A stretch of 64,000 nt of DNA from Microbacterium sp. CGR2. Lineage in GTDB: Bacteria; Actinomycetota; Actinomycetes; Actinomycetales; Microbacteriaceae. Below the pieces are notes generated by a model. That model saw nothing but the letters and a program-made list of their open reading frames with translations, was not told the DNA's origin and ran no database searches. Below are positions 6,910 through 16,200 of this stretch, one piece after another. Each line of letters starts with the position of its first letter. Position 1 is the first letter of the stretch. Made by a program: the position numbers and the translations under genes. Location: positions 310,001 to 374,000 of the forward strand of contig NZ_RBHX01000001.1 of NCBI RefSeq assembly GCF_003626735.1. Direction: 5' to 3'.

Positions 6910-8430
6910 CTAGCCTCGACGGTCGGGGATCTCAGGCGGCTGCCCCCGCAACGGCGGAGGAGCGTCGAAGACCCGTTCGCCAGCCTTGATCTCTCTGGCT
7001 GTTGCGCTCCCCGACTCTGCGTCGACCGCTGCCCCCGCCGGAGCGTCGGCACCGGCGTCGTTCGCGGCGGAGTCCGGACCTCCCGTCGGCGTGGCGATCT
7101 CGTCCTGCGGGTTCTGCTCCGGCGCCGTCGCATACAGCTCGGTGAGCCGGCGGTACGAGCGGGTGAAGAAGGCCAGCGTCGCGGCCACCACCATGATGAG
7201 TCCGGCGAACAGGCAGATCAGCGCGATACCGCGTGCTTCCCCCTCACCGAGCAGCCACCCCCACTGCTGCTGCCCTTCGCGTGTGTTCATGTACGGGATG
7301 ATCAGGAACTCGGCGATGGGAGCGATGAGGAACGCGGTGATGGGAGCGGCGGCGGCCTCCATAGCCGCCGCGACGCCGAAGACGCGCCCCTGCCGCTCGT
7401 ACGGCACGACCTTCTGGATGACGGTCTGCTCCGCGGCTTCGACGGGCGGCACCAGTGCCATGTAGAGCCACATGCCGATCACGTACAACGGCCACCATTC
7501 GCGCAGCATGAAGACCGCGCCGAGCAGGCCCATCGCGATGACGACGAGCAACATCGTGCGCATCGGCTTGGGGCCGAGTCCGAACTTGGCGACCAGCCCG
7601 CCGCCGATGAGGAAACCCGTCGAAGCGAAGGCGAGCGCGAAGCCCCACGTCTGTGCGTCGAACAGCGTGAGCCCGTACGGGTCCATCAGCGCCATGTAGA
7701 CCCCGCCGATGAGGTTGTTGAACGTGGAGAAGACGATCAGCGCGAACAGGCCGGGCGCGAGCCGGATCGCCTGCACGCTGCCTCGGAAGTCGAGCGCACT
7801 CGCGCCGTTCGGATCGGGCTTGGGCGTTCCCTCGGGAATCCGGATGAACAGGAGGTGCGCGAAGGTGAGCGCCATGGCCGCGATGGCGATCGCCAGAGTC
7901 CATCCCATGCCGAGGAAACCGATCGAGAGCCCGGAGAACACGCTGGTCACCAGGAACGCGAGGCCCTGCACGGTGCCGACGAGCCCGTTCGCGTTCACGC
8001 GCTTCTCTTCGGGGATGAGCAGAGTCACCGTCGTGGACAGCGCGATGTTGCGCAGCTGCTCGATCACCCCGCCGAACAGGATGACGCCGGAGAACAGCCA
8101 GAACCACGGCCCGCCGAGGTCGAGCAGGGCCGATTCGGGCTGCCAGAGATAGAGGAGCCCCGCGATCAGGAACGCCACGGCCGAGATGACGCTCGACAGC
8201 AGCATGACCCGGTGCTTGCGGTGGCGGTCGACGATCGTGCCGAAGAACATCGCGAAGAACGCGACGAACAGCATGTACGCGCCGCCGATGATGCCGGTGG
8301 CGAGCACCGACTGGGTCTCGATGTAGACCCAGAAGGTGAGGGCGAACCAGAGAAAACTCGTCGTCACGTTGGCGATCAGCGTGTTGACGAGGACGTTCGC
8401 GAAAGCAGTGCTTGCTGCGGTGCGCTCCAT
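6910..8430 (-). CDS. MFS transporter
   Basis: A 506-residue major facilitator with about twelve transmembrane helices and the cytoplasmic loop RHRKHRVMLLSSVISAVAF after helix 2, which fits the MFS loop 2-3 motif. The charged C-terminal tail of about 90 residues is rich in Ala, Asp and Pro. It resembles MFS efflux carriers of the macrolide type; the substrate is unknown. Start: the ATG at 8430 (MERTAASTAF) is preferred over 8460 because a TACCCT hexamer ends 7 nt upstream. Confidence 0.88.
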   Translation of the reverse strand: MERTAASTAFANVLVNTLIANVTTSFLWFALTFWVYIETQSVLATGIIGGAYMLFVAFFAMFFGTIVDRHRKHRVMLLSSVISAVAFLIAGLLYLWQPESALLDLGGPWFWLFSGVILFGGVIEQLRNIALSTTVTLLIPEEKRVNANGLVGTVQGLAFLVTSVFSGLSIGFLGMGWTLAIAIAAMALTFAHLLFIRIPEGTPKPDPNGASALDFRGSVQAIRLAPGLFALIVFSTFNNLIGGVYMALMDPYGLTLFDAQTWGFALAFASTGFLIGGGLVAKFGLGPKPMRTMLLVVIAMGLLGAVFMLREWWPLYVIGMWLYMALVPPVEAAEQTVIQKVVPYERQGRVFGVAAAMEAAAAPITAFLIAPIAEFLIIPYMNTREGQQQWGWLLGEGEARGIALICLFAGLIMVVAATLAFFTRSYRRLTELYATAPEQNPQDEIATPTGGPDSAANDAGADAPAGAAVDAESGSATAREIKAGERVFDAPPPLRGQPPEIPDRRG

Positions 8431-8437
8431 GCCTAAG

Positions 8438-8443
8438 AGGGTA
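8438..8443 (-). promoter_or_regulatory. -10 hexamer TACCCT of the MFS gene
   Basis: TACCCT on the minus strand ends 7 nt before the ATG at 8430. This favours that start over the ATG at 8460. Confidence 0.45.
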
Positions 8444-8513
8444 GGGCGACCCTCCGACATCCGATAGACCTCGGCCTCGGTCCGCTCGAGCCGCCCGCGC
8501 TGCCCCGGGGCAA

Positions 8514-8519
8514 TAGGCT
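8514..8519 (+). promoter_or_regulatory. -10 hexamer TAGGCT of the threonine aldolase gene
   Basis: TAGGCT ends 6 nt before the GTG at 8526, and no Shine-Dalgarno is present. A leaderless transcript is expected. Confidence 0.5.
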
Positions 8520-8525
8520 TGTGCG

Positions 8526-9593
8526 GTGAGCCATACGCATGACCCCGCGATCCGGGGATTCGCCAGTGACAACTACTCCGGCATCCACCCCGAGGTCCTC
8601 GCCGCGATCAGCGCGGCGAACGGCGGTCACCAGGTCGCCTACGGCGAAGACGCCTACACGGCGCGGCTCCAGGAGGTCTTCCAGGCGCACTTCGGTGAGG
8701 GCGTGCAGGCCTTCCCCGTGTTCAACGGCACGGGCGCGAACGTCACCGGCCTGCAGTCGATGCTGCCGCGCTGGGGCGCCGTGATCGCCGCGTCCTCCGC
8801 ACACATCAACGTCGACGAGGGCGGTGCTCCCGAGAAGATCGGCGGATTCAAGCTGCTCACCGTCCCCACCGACGACGGCAAGCTCACCCCGGAGCTCATC
8901 GACCGCGAGGCCTGGGGGTGGGGCGACGAGCACCGTGCGCAGCCCTTGGTCGTCTCCATCACGCAGTCGACAGAACTCGGCACGCTCTACACGGCGGATG
9001 AGATCCGCATCATCGCCGACCACGTGCACGACCGCGGCATGAAGCTGCACCTCGACGGCGCCCGCCTCTCCAACGCCGCGGCCGCGCTCGATCTGCCCCT
9101 GCGTGCTTTCACGCGCGATGCCGGCGTCGACGTGCTCAGCTTCGGCGGCACCAAGAACGGCGCGATGCTGGGCGAGGCCGTGGTCGTCCTGAACCCGGCG
9201 GCATCCGACGGACTCGTCTACTCGCGCAAGTTCAACATGCAGCTCTCCTCGAAGATGCGCTTCGTGTCAGCGCAGCTGATCGCGTTGCTCGAAGGCGACC
9301 TGTGGCTGCGAAACGCCCGCCACGCCAACGCCATGGCCGCACGGCTGCGTTCCGCCGTCGAGGCCGGCATCGTCGAGGGCTCCATCCGCGGTGTCTCCTT
9401 CACGCAGACGACCCAGTCGAACGGTGTCTTCGCGACGTTGCCCGACGGCGTCGCCGACCGGTTGCGCGAGTCCTTCCGTTTCTACGACTGGGATGCCGCC
9501 CGCAACGAGGTGCGCTGGATGTGCAGTTTCGACACCGAGGAGTCGGACGTCGACGCGTTCGTCGCTGAGCTCTCGCGCCTGACCGGCGCCTGA
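8526..9593 (+). CDS. Low-specificity L-threonine aldolase
   Basis: A 355-residue PLP fold-type I enzyme of the beta-eliminating lyase family, predicted to cleave L-threonine or L-allo-threonine to glycine and acetaldehyde. Typical blocks are FASDNYSGIHPEV at the N-terminus, FNGTGANVTGLQ for phosphate binding, LHLDGARLSNAAAAL with the Asp that holds the pyridine nitrogen, and the PLP lysine in DVLSFGGTKNGAMLGE (about residue 208). The length is normal. It starts at GTG and is convergent with the NUDIX-like gene. Confidence 0.9.
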   Translation: MSHTHDPAIRGFASDNYSGIHPEVLAAISAANGGHQVAYGEDAYTARLQEVFQAHFGEGVQAFPVFNGTGANVTGLQSMLPRWGAVIAASSAHINVDEGGAPEKIGGFKLLTVPTDDGKLTPELIDREAWGWGDEHRAQPLVVSITQSTELGTLYTADEIRIIADHVHDRGMKLHLDGARLSNAAAALDLPLRAFTRDAGVDVLSFGGTKNGAMLGEAVVVLNPAASDGLVYSRKFNMQLSSKMRFVSAQLIALLEGDLWLRNARHANAMAARLRSAVEAGIVEGSIRGVSFTQTTQSNGVFATLPDGVADRLRESFRFYDWDAARNEVRWMCSFDTEESDVDAFVAELSRLTGA

Positions 9594-9628
9594 CCAGCAC
9601 CGGAGCGCGACGGCCAGCTCACCGGGGC

Positions 9629-10234
9629 TCAGCGCAGCAGTCCGAGGTTCGCGAGAGCCAGGCGGATGAGCGTGCCTCGTCCGCCCTCCATCTCCGCGGC
9701 GACGGCGTCGGATGCGGCGGCCTCCGGCGGGAACCAGGTGACTTCGAGCGCGTCCTGGCGAGGCTCGCACGTGCCGGTGACCGGCACGACGAACGCCAGG
9801 GACACCGCATGCTGCCGATCGTCGTGGTAGGCGCTCACGCCCGGGATCGGGAAGTACTCGGCCACCGTGAAGGGCAGCGGCTGCGGCGGGAGCAGGGGGA
9901 AGGCCATCGGCCCGAGGTCGTTCTCGACGTGACGGAAGAGAGCATCCCGGATGGTCTCGCCGAAGCGGACGCGCCCGGAGACGATCGTGCGGGTCATCTC
10001 CCCCATCGGCGTCGAGCGCAGCAGGATGCCGATCTCTGTCACCTGTCCGGAGCCGTCCGTGCGCACCGGGATCGCCTCGACGTACAGCATCGGGAGGTGT
10101 CGCCGCGCCTCCTCGAGCTCGACGTCGCTGAGCCAACCCGGGTTGGAACCGGGTTGCGGAGTGTTCGCCTCACGGAACGCGCCGAGACCTTGGTCTTCGG
10201 GTTCCGGCTCGGGATCAGGTGTGCGGACCGACAT
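9629..10234 (-). CDS. NUDIX-like protein (DUF4916)
   Basis: A 201-residue protein whose central part (MLYVEAIPVRTDGSGQVTEIG, then GRVRFGETIRDALFRHVENDLG) resembles a NUDIX fold with a degenerate box: the expected GX5EX7REUXEE is not fully present. This matches the actinobacterial DUF4916 family of NUDIX relatives, which may not hydrolyse nucleotides. A strong purine-rich AAAGGAGG lies immediately before the ATG. It is divergent from the esterase gene. Confidence 0.75.
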   Translation of the reverse strand: MSVRTPDPEPEPEDQGLGAFREANTPQPGSNPGWLSDVELEEARRHLPMLYVEAIPVRTDGSGQVTEIGILLRSTPMGEMTRTIVSGRVRFGETIRDALFRHVENDLGPMAFPLLPPQPLPFTVAEYFPIPGVSAYHDDRQHAVSLAFVVPVTGTCEPRQDALEVTWFPPEAAASDAVAAEMEGGRGTLIRLALANLGLLR

Positions 10235-10304
10235 GCCTCCTTTCTACCAGCCGCACCTCCGGTCCGACATGGGGCGTGTCGGACTCCGCTGGCAGGATGA
10301 GAGT

Positions 10305-10961
10305 GTGAGCGAGAACCTGATCATCGACGACGGTGCGACCAGATGGTCGTCGGACGAACGTGGGCGCATGCCGCTGCTGGTGCTGCTGCACGGCTACGGC
10401 GCGGACGAACATGACCTCTTCGGTCTGATCCCTCATCTTCCCGAGGGGATCGCGGTGGCCTCCGTCGCCGCCCCTCTCGCGCCGCCGTGGCCGATGCCGG
10501 GGCGCTCCTGGTATCCGATCGAAGGCCTGGAAGGGCGCAGCGCGCACGCGGTGACCGCCGCCGCCGAAGCGTTCCTCCGCTGGCTCGACGCCACAGCGGG
10601 CGACGCGCCTTCCGTGGCGCTGCTCGGGTTCTCACAGGGAGCGGCGGTCTCGCTGCAGGCACTTCGTCTGGCGCCGGAGCGCTTCGGCGCCGTGGTGGCC
10701 CTGAGCGGGTACGCGACACCCGGCGACCTTCCGCACGACGAGACCCTCGCCGAGCTGCGCCCGCCGGTCTTCTGGGGGCGCGGCACGAACGACGACGTCA
10801 TCCCCCCTGAGCTGATCGACCACACCGCGCAATGGCTGCCGGATCACTCCGAGCTGTCCGGTCGCGTCTACACCGGTCTGACCCACAGCATCTCCGAAGA
10901 CGAACTCGCCGACGTGCGACTGTTCCTCACGAAGTGGCTGGACGGCCTCGAAGCATCCTGA
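10305..10961 (+). CDS. Phospholipase/carboxylesterase-type alpha/beta hydrolase
   Basis: A 218-residue serine hydrolase of the small carboxylesterase (YpfH/EstB-like) family. The oxyanion-hole region is LLVLLHGYGADEHDLF, the nucleophile elbow GFSQGAAVS, the acidic residue is in GTNDDVIP and the catalytic His in GLTHSIS. No signal peptide is present, so it is cytoplasmic. The GTG at 10305 is chosen over longer frames because the conserved fold starts there and a CAGGAT hexamer ends 6 nt upstream. Confidence 0.88.
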   Translation: MSENLIIDDGATRWSSDERGRMPLLVLLHGYGADEHDLFGLIPHLPEGIAVASVAAPLAPPWPMPGRSWYPIEGLEGRSAHAVTAAAEAFLRWLDATAGDAPSVALLGFSQGAAVSLQALRLAPERFGAVVALSGYATPGDLPHDETLAELRPPVFWGRGTNDDVIPPELIDHTAQWLPDHSELSGRVYTGLTHSISEDELADVRLFLTKWLDGLEAS

Positions 10962-11237
10962 TCAGCGACCCGGATCGGGGTCGTCGGCGAGCGGTTCGTC
11001 GGTGGGCAGTTCGTCCGTCGACTGCTCCCCCGCTCCGGGCTCGCCACTCGGCGACTGAGCGAAGGCCCCGCTGAAAGCTGCACCGAAAGCCGTGCCGATC
11101 GCGACGCCGATCCCGAGGCCGAGCCCCCAGTTGTCCATGGCGAGGCCACAGCCCACGCCGATGCTCATCCCCAGAGCGAGACCGATCGCGAACCCTGACC
11201 GCGTGCGCATCTCATTCGGGCTCATGTCTTCTCCCAT
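10962..11237 (-). CDS. Small glycine-zipper membrane protein, hypothetical
   Basis: A 91-residue protein with two glycine-rich hydrophobic segments (GFAIGLALGMSIGVGCGLAM and GLGLGIGVAIGTAFGAAFSG) and an acidic, Pro-rich tail. The GxxxG spacing is that of glycine-zipper helix hairpins. Function is unknown. Two starts are possible: the ATG at 11237, where TAGCGT ends 6 nt upstream (leaderless), and the ATG at 11225, which has GGGAGAAG as a Shine-Dalgarno. Confidence 0.7.
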   Translation of the reverse strand: MGEDMSPNEMRTRSGFAIGLALGMSIGVGCGLAMDNWGLGLGIGVAIGTAFGAAFSGAFAQSPSGEPGAGEQSTDELPTDEPLADDPDPGR

Positions 11238-11567
11238 GTCTCCACGCTAGGAGCACCCGCGAGGCACGGCATCCCCCGCACGGCGGATCTCCGAGCGACA
11301 CCCCGGGGTTGCGAACTCTCGACACGCCCGGGTATCGTCATGGAGTCCTGTCCGCCGTGTCTGGAAGTCCTTTGATCTGATTCGTCGCCTCCGCGCCCTT
11401 CTTTCCGCGCGCTGACCCGACGAACCCTCGACACGCTCAGGGAACCACCCCGGCCAGGAATCGGCCCGCTTGGTGACCCGCTCCTCGAGGACCGCTCCGC
11501 CCGCTCCGGCCACCCGGCCGACCGAGGCTCCGGTGTCAGTGCGACCTCGCACTCGACAGGAGACACC
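11238..11567 (+). other. 330-bp gap: promoter and long leader of the ABC-F gene
   Basis: No convincing gene lies here. It holds the minus-strand promoter of the glycine-zipper gene at its left end, a plausible plus-strand promoter at 11309-11338, and then some 220 nt of leader up to the ABC-F start. A short GTGCG-acct-CGCAC hairpin (11539-11552) sits just before the Shine-Dalgarno. Around 11421-11446 the sequence contains CTCGACACGCTCAGGGAA, which resembles short dispersed repeats of actinomycetes but occurs once here. Confidence 0.5.
11309..11338 (+). promoter_or_regulatory. Promoter TTGCGA-18-TATCGT upstream of ABC-F gene
   Basis: A -35 TTGCGA (11309-11314) and a -10 TATCGT (11333-11338) are separated by 18 nt. 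Transcription would begin near 11345 and give a leader of about 220 nt, unusual in a window where many genes appear leaderless. Confidence 0.45.
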
Positions 11568-13184
11568 ATGTCACACCCCACCTTTCACCAATCGATCGTC
11601 CTCGATCGCGTCACATTCACCTGGCCCGACGGCACCACCGCCCTCGACGGCGTCTCCGGAGCGTTCGGCACGGGGCGCACCGGCCTCGTCGGCCGCAACG
11701 GCGCAGGCAAATCGACTCTTCTGAAGCTGATGGCCGGCGAACTCGACCCGACGTCGGGCGTCGTCGCGGCGTCCGGCGAGATGGCGTATCTCCCGCAGCG
11801 ATTGACGCTCGACGTCGACCGACGCGTCGCCGACCTCCTCGGCGTCTCGGACGCGCTCGATGCCGTGCGTGCCATCGCGGCCGGCGACGCCGACCCCGCG
11901 CACTTCGACGCCGTCGGCGACGACTGGGACATCGAGGCGCGCGCCGAGGCTTCGTTGGCGGAGGCGGGTCTGGCCCCGGAGTTCCTCGACCGGACCGTCG
12001 GCGAACTCTCGGGCGGGGAAGCGGTGCTCGTCGCCATCGCGGGAATCCGCCTCGGGGGCGCTCCGATCACGCTGCTCGACGAGCCGACCAACAACCTCGA
12101 CCGCCATGCCAGGGCGAAGCTCGCGACGATGGTGCGCGCCTGGAAGGGCACGCTCATCGTCGTCAGCCACGATCTGTCTCTGCTGGAGCTGATGGATGAC
12201 ACGGCCGAGTTGTACGCGCAGACCCTGAGCGTCTTCGGAGGTCCGTATTCGGAGTGGCGCGCCTGGCTCGACTCCGAGCAGGATGCGGCGAAGCAGGCGG
12301 AGGTCTCGGCCGCGCAGACGCTGCGCAAGGAGAAGCGGCAGAGAATCGAAGCGGAGGTGAAGCTCGCCCATCGCGCCCGCACGGCGAAGAAGGCGGAGAT
12401 CGAGAAGCGGGTTCCGAAGATCGTCGCCCACGGACGCAAGATGGCGGCCGAGGTGTCCGCCGGCAGGCTCCGCACCGAGGTCGGCGCCAAGGAGGATGCT
12501 GCGCGCACGGCGCTCGATGCGGCAGGGCGACGCGTGCGCTCGGATGACTCGATGAAGATCGAGCTCCCCGACCCGCAGGTCTCCCGCGCGCGGCGCATCG
12601 CGATGCTCGGGGGCGAGGAGCGGTCGTGGGTCATCCAGGGCCCGGAACGCACCGCCCTGATCGGACGCAACGGCGCCGGCAAGACGACGCTGCTCGAGAA
12701 GTTGGTGGCTGCGGACGTCACCCCGACCGTGGGCGGGCTGCGTGCGGAGCGATTCACCGATCGAGTGGGCTATCTGCCGCAGCGGATCGACGGACTGGAT
12801 GAGAGCCGTTCGGTGTTCGCCAACATCGCCGACGTGGCCCCGGAGGTGCCGGAGAAGGAGTTGCGCAACCGACTCGCGCGATTCCTCATCCGCGGCGCGA
12901 CGGCAGAGCGCCCGGTGTCGGCGCTCTCCGGCGGCGAGCGCTTCCGTGTCGCGCTGGCGAAGCTGCTGCTCGCCGACCCGGCTCCGCATCTGGTGGTGCT
13001 GGACGAGCCGACCAACAATCTCGACCTCGACACGGTTGATCAGCTGGTCGAGGCGCTTCGCGCTTACCGCGGTGCCGTGCTCGTGGTCAGCCACGACGAC
13101 GCGTTCCTCACCCGCCTCGACCTCGACCTGACGCTCGAGATCAGCGCGGACGGCTCACTCGAGGAGGGCATCGTCGTGGGGTGA
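11568..13184 (+). CDS. ABC-F family ATPase
   Basis: A 538-residue soluble protein with two tandem ATP-binding cassettes and no membrane domain, the ABC-F architecture of ribosome-associated factors (Uup, EttA, antibiotic-resistance ABC-Fs). Walker A motifs are GRNGAGKSTLL (about residue 46) and GRNGAGKTTLL; signature motifs are ELSGGEAVLVAIAG and LSGGERFRVALAKLL; both Walker B motifs end DEPTNNLD. The Lys/Arg-rich linker between the cassettes is the P-site tRNA interaction region in the family. AGGAGA lies 6 nt before the ATG. The long leader may hold translational control. Confidence 0.9.
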   Translation: MSHPTFHQSIVLDRVTFTWPDGTTALDGVSGAFGTGRTGLVGRNGAGKSTLLKLMAGELDPTSGVVAASGEMAYLPQRLTLDVDRRVADLLGVSDALDAVRAIAAGDADPAHFDAVGDDWDIEARAEASLAEAGLAPEFLDRTVGELSGGEAVLVAIAGIRLGGAPITLLDEPTNNLDRHARAKLATMVRAWKGTLIVVSHDLSLLELMDDTAELYAQTLSVFGGPYSEWRAWLDSEQDAAKQAEVSAAQTLRKEKRQRIEAEVKLAHRARTAKKAEIEKRVPKIVAHGRKMAAEVSAGRLRTEVGAKEDAARTALDAAGRRVRSDDSMKIELPDPQVSRARRIAMLGGEERSWVIQGPERTALIGRNGAGKTTLLEKLVAADVTPTVGGLRAERFTDRVGYLPQRIDGLDESRSVFANIADVAPEVPEKELRNRLARFLIRGATAERPVSALSGGERFRVALAKLLLADPAPHLVVLDEPTNNLDLDTVDQLVEALRAYRGAVLVVSHDDAFLTRLDLDLTLEISADGSLEEGIVVG

Positions 13185-13230
13185 GACGAATCCCGACCCC
13201 GATGTCGGCTGCCTCGACCAAGATGGAGGG

Positions 13231-16200
13231 ATGAGCGATGTGCTCGAACGCTTCACCCCCGCCACGCACGACTGGTTCCAGGGGGCGTTCCCCGCGCCCA
13301 CTCCTGCCCAGATCGGCGCGTGGGACGCGATCTCGGCGGGAAAGCACGCACTCGTCGTCGCGCCGACAGGGTCGGGAAAGACCCTGTCGGCGTTCCTCTG
13401 GGCGATCGACAGCGTCTTCCGGGAGCGCATCGAGCACGCGGACGCGGCGCCGCAGAAAGACCGCTCGCGCACACGCATCCTCTACATCTCGCCGCTGAAA
13501 GCACTCGGCGTCGACGTCGAACGCAACCTCCGTTCGCCGTTGATCGGCATCGGACAGTCCGCCAGAAGGCTCGGCTTGCCGGCACCGTCGGTCACCGTCG
13601 GTGTGCGATCCGGCGACACCACCTCGAGCGATCGGCGCAAGCTGGTCTCCGATCCTCCCGACATCCTCATCACGACGCCCGAGTCGCTGTATCTGATGCT
13701 CACGAGTCGCGCGGGCGAGACCCTGCGAGACGTGCACACGGTGATCATCGACGAGGTGCACGCCGTCGCGGCCACCAAACGCGGCGCGCACCTCGCGCTG
13801 AGCCTGGAGCGGCTCGACGCTCTGCGCCGGTCGCATGGCACAGAGGCGGCCGCGCAGCGCATCGGTCTGTCGGCGACCGTCCGGCCGATCGACGAGGTCG
13901 CCCGGTTCCTCGGCGGCTCGGCACCGGTCGAGATCGTCGCCCCACCGGCATCGAAGACCTTCGAACTCGGCGTCATCGTCCCGATGGACGACATGACCAA
14001 CCCTCCTCCCCCACCCGGCACCTCGTCCGACGCTTCCGGCGGCGACGCGGAGTACACCGAGGTCACCGGCTCCGTCTGGCCGCACGTCGAAGAGGCGATC
14101 GTCGATCGCATCCTCCAGAACAACTCCACGATCGTCTTCGCCAACAGCCGCCGCCTCGCCGAGCGGCTGACCGGACGCCTCAACGAGATCTACTCCGAGC
14201 GGATCGGCGTGCCCGTCCCCGAAGCATCCGTGCCCGCCCAGATGATGGCGCAGGCCGGTGCGACGGCGGGCGCCGACCCCGTGCTCGCGAAGGCGCATCA
14301 CGGTTCCGTCTCCAAAGAGCAGCGGGCGCAGGTCGAAGAAGAACTCAAGTCCGGGATCCTGCGCTGTGTCGTCGCGACCAGCAGCCTCGAACTCGGCATC
14401 GACATGGGTGCCGTCGACCTGGTGATCCAGGTGGAGGCACCGCCGTCGGCCGCGTCGGGTCTGCAGCGCGTCGGACGCGCCGGGCACCAGGTGGGCGAGA
14501 TCAGCCGAGCGGCGCTGTTCCCCAAGCATCGTGGTGACGTCCTGCACACCGCGATCGTCACCGAGCGGATGCTGCAGGGCAAGATCGAGGCGATCCAGGT
14601 GCCGCGGAATCCCCTCGACATCCTCGCCCAGCAGACAGTGGCGGCGAGCGCGCTCGGAGCCATCAGCGTCGAAGAGTGGTTCGAGACGGTTCGCCGGTCT
14701 GCACCCTTCCAGTCACTGCCGCGGTCTGCCTACGAGGCGACGCTCGACCTGTTGGCCGGACGTTTCCCCTCCGACGAGTTCGCCGAGTTGCGCCCGAGAC
14801 TCGTCTGGGATCGCGACGCGGGCACCCTCACCGGGCGGCCGGGGGCGCAGCGGATCGCGGTGACGAGCGGTGGCACCATTCCCGACCGCGGCCTGTTCGG
14901 GGTGTTCGTCGCCGGTGAGACGACCGGCGCCAGGGTCGGGGAGCTCGACGAGGAGATGGTCTACGAGTCCCGCGTCGGCGATGTGTTCACTCTCGGCACG
15001 ACCAGCTGGCGCATCGCCGAGATCACGCACGACCGTGTCAACGTCATCCCCGCCTACGGCCAGCCGGGCAAGGTGCCGTTCTGGCACGGCGACGGCATCG
15101 GCCGACCGTTCGAACTCGGCGAAGCGCTCGGCAGATTCTCCCGCGAGGTATCGGCCGCCACCCCTGAGAAGGCTGCGCAGCGCCTCATCGACGCCGGCCT
15201 CGACGAGCAGGCCAGAGCGAACCTGATGGCACATCTCACCGAGCAGCGGGAGGCCACCGGAACCCTCCCGACCGACCGCACCCTCACGGTCGAGCGCGGT
15301 CGCGACGAGGTGGGCGACTGGCGGGTCATCCTGCATTCCCCCTACGGGATGAAGGTGCACGCGCCGTGGGCTCTGGCGATCAACGCCCGCGTGCGTGAGC
15401 GACTGGGGGTCGAAGGGTCGGCCGTGGCGAGCGATGACGGCATCATCGTGCGTATCCCGGATGCCGAGGCGGAGCCTCCGGGGGCCGAACTGTTCGTGTT
15501 CGACCCGGAAGAGCTCGAACACCTCGTCACCCAGGAGGTCGGCGGCTCCGCGCTGTTCGCCTCCCGGTTCCGCGAATGTGCGGCGAGAGCTCTGCTCATG
15601 CCCCGCATGAACCCGAACAAGCGCACGCCGCTGTGGCAGCAGCGACAACGCTCCGCGCAACTGCTCGAGGTCGCCCGGCGGCATCCGACGTTCCCCGTGA
15701 TCCTCGAGACGCTGCGTGAGGTGCTGCAAGACGTCTACGACCTGCCGTCGCTGCGACGACTCGCGACGTCGATCGCCGATCGGCGCATCCGCCTCGTCGA
15801 GACGCAGCCGGGGCAGCCGTCGCCGTACGCACGGGATCTGCTGTTCGGGTACGTCGGAGCCTTCATGTACGAGGGCGACTCGCCACTCGCCGAGCGCAGG
15901 GCCGCCGCGCTGTCGGTCGACCCCGCTCTGCTCGGCGAACTCCTCGGCACGGTCGAGCTTCGAGAGCTGCTCGACCCGGAGGTGATCGCCCAGTTCGAAC
16001 GCGAGGCGCAACGCCTCGACCCTGAGCGCCGCGCCCGTGGGATCGAGGGCGTCGCCGATCTTCTTCGACTGCTCGGCCCGCTCGACGCCGACGAGGTCAC
16101 GGCACGCCTCGACCCCGACACCGTCGGCGAGAGCACGGCAGCCGATCTGCTCGATGACCTGATCACCGCTCGGAGGGCGATCCGGGTGACGATCTCCGGT

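Noticed and set aside
6862-8436. A 524-aa plus-strand frame opposite the MFS gene
   Set aside because: Composition is dominated by Asp/Glu/Arg/His repeats that mirror hydrophobic codons of the antisense transporter; the MFS reading has helices and family motifs.
11340-11375. Short Cys-containing ORF MESCPPCLEVL in the ABC-F leader, considered as a leader peptide
   Set aside because: Its ATG lies upstream of the predicted transcription start (about 11345) and has no Shine-Dalgarno.
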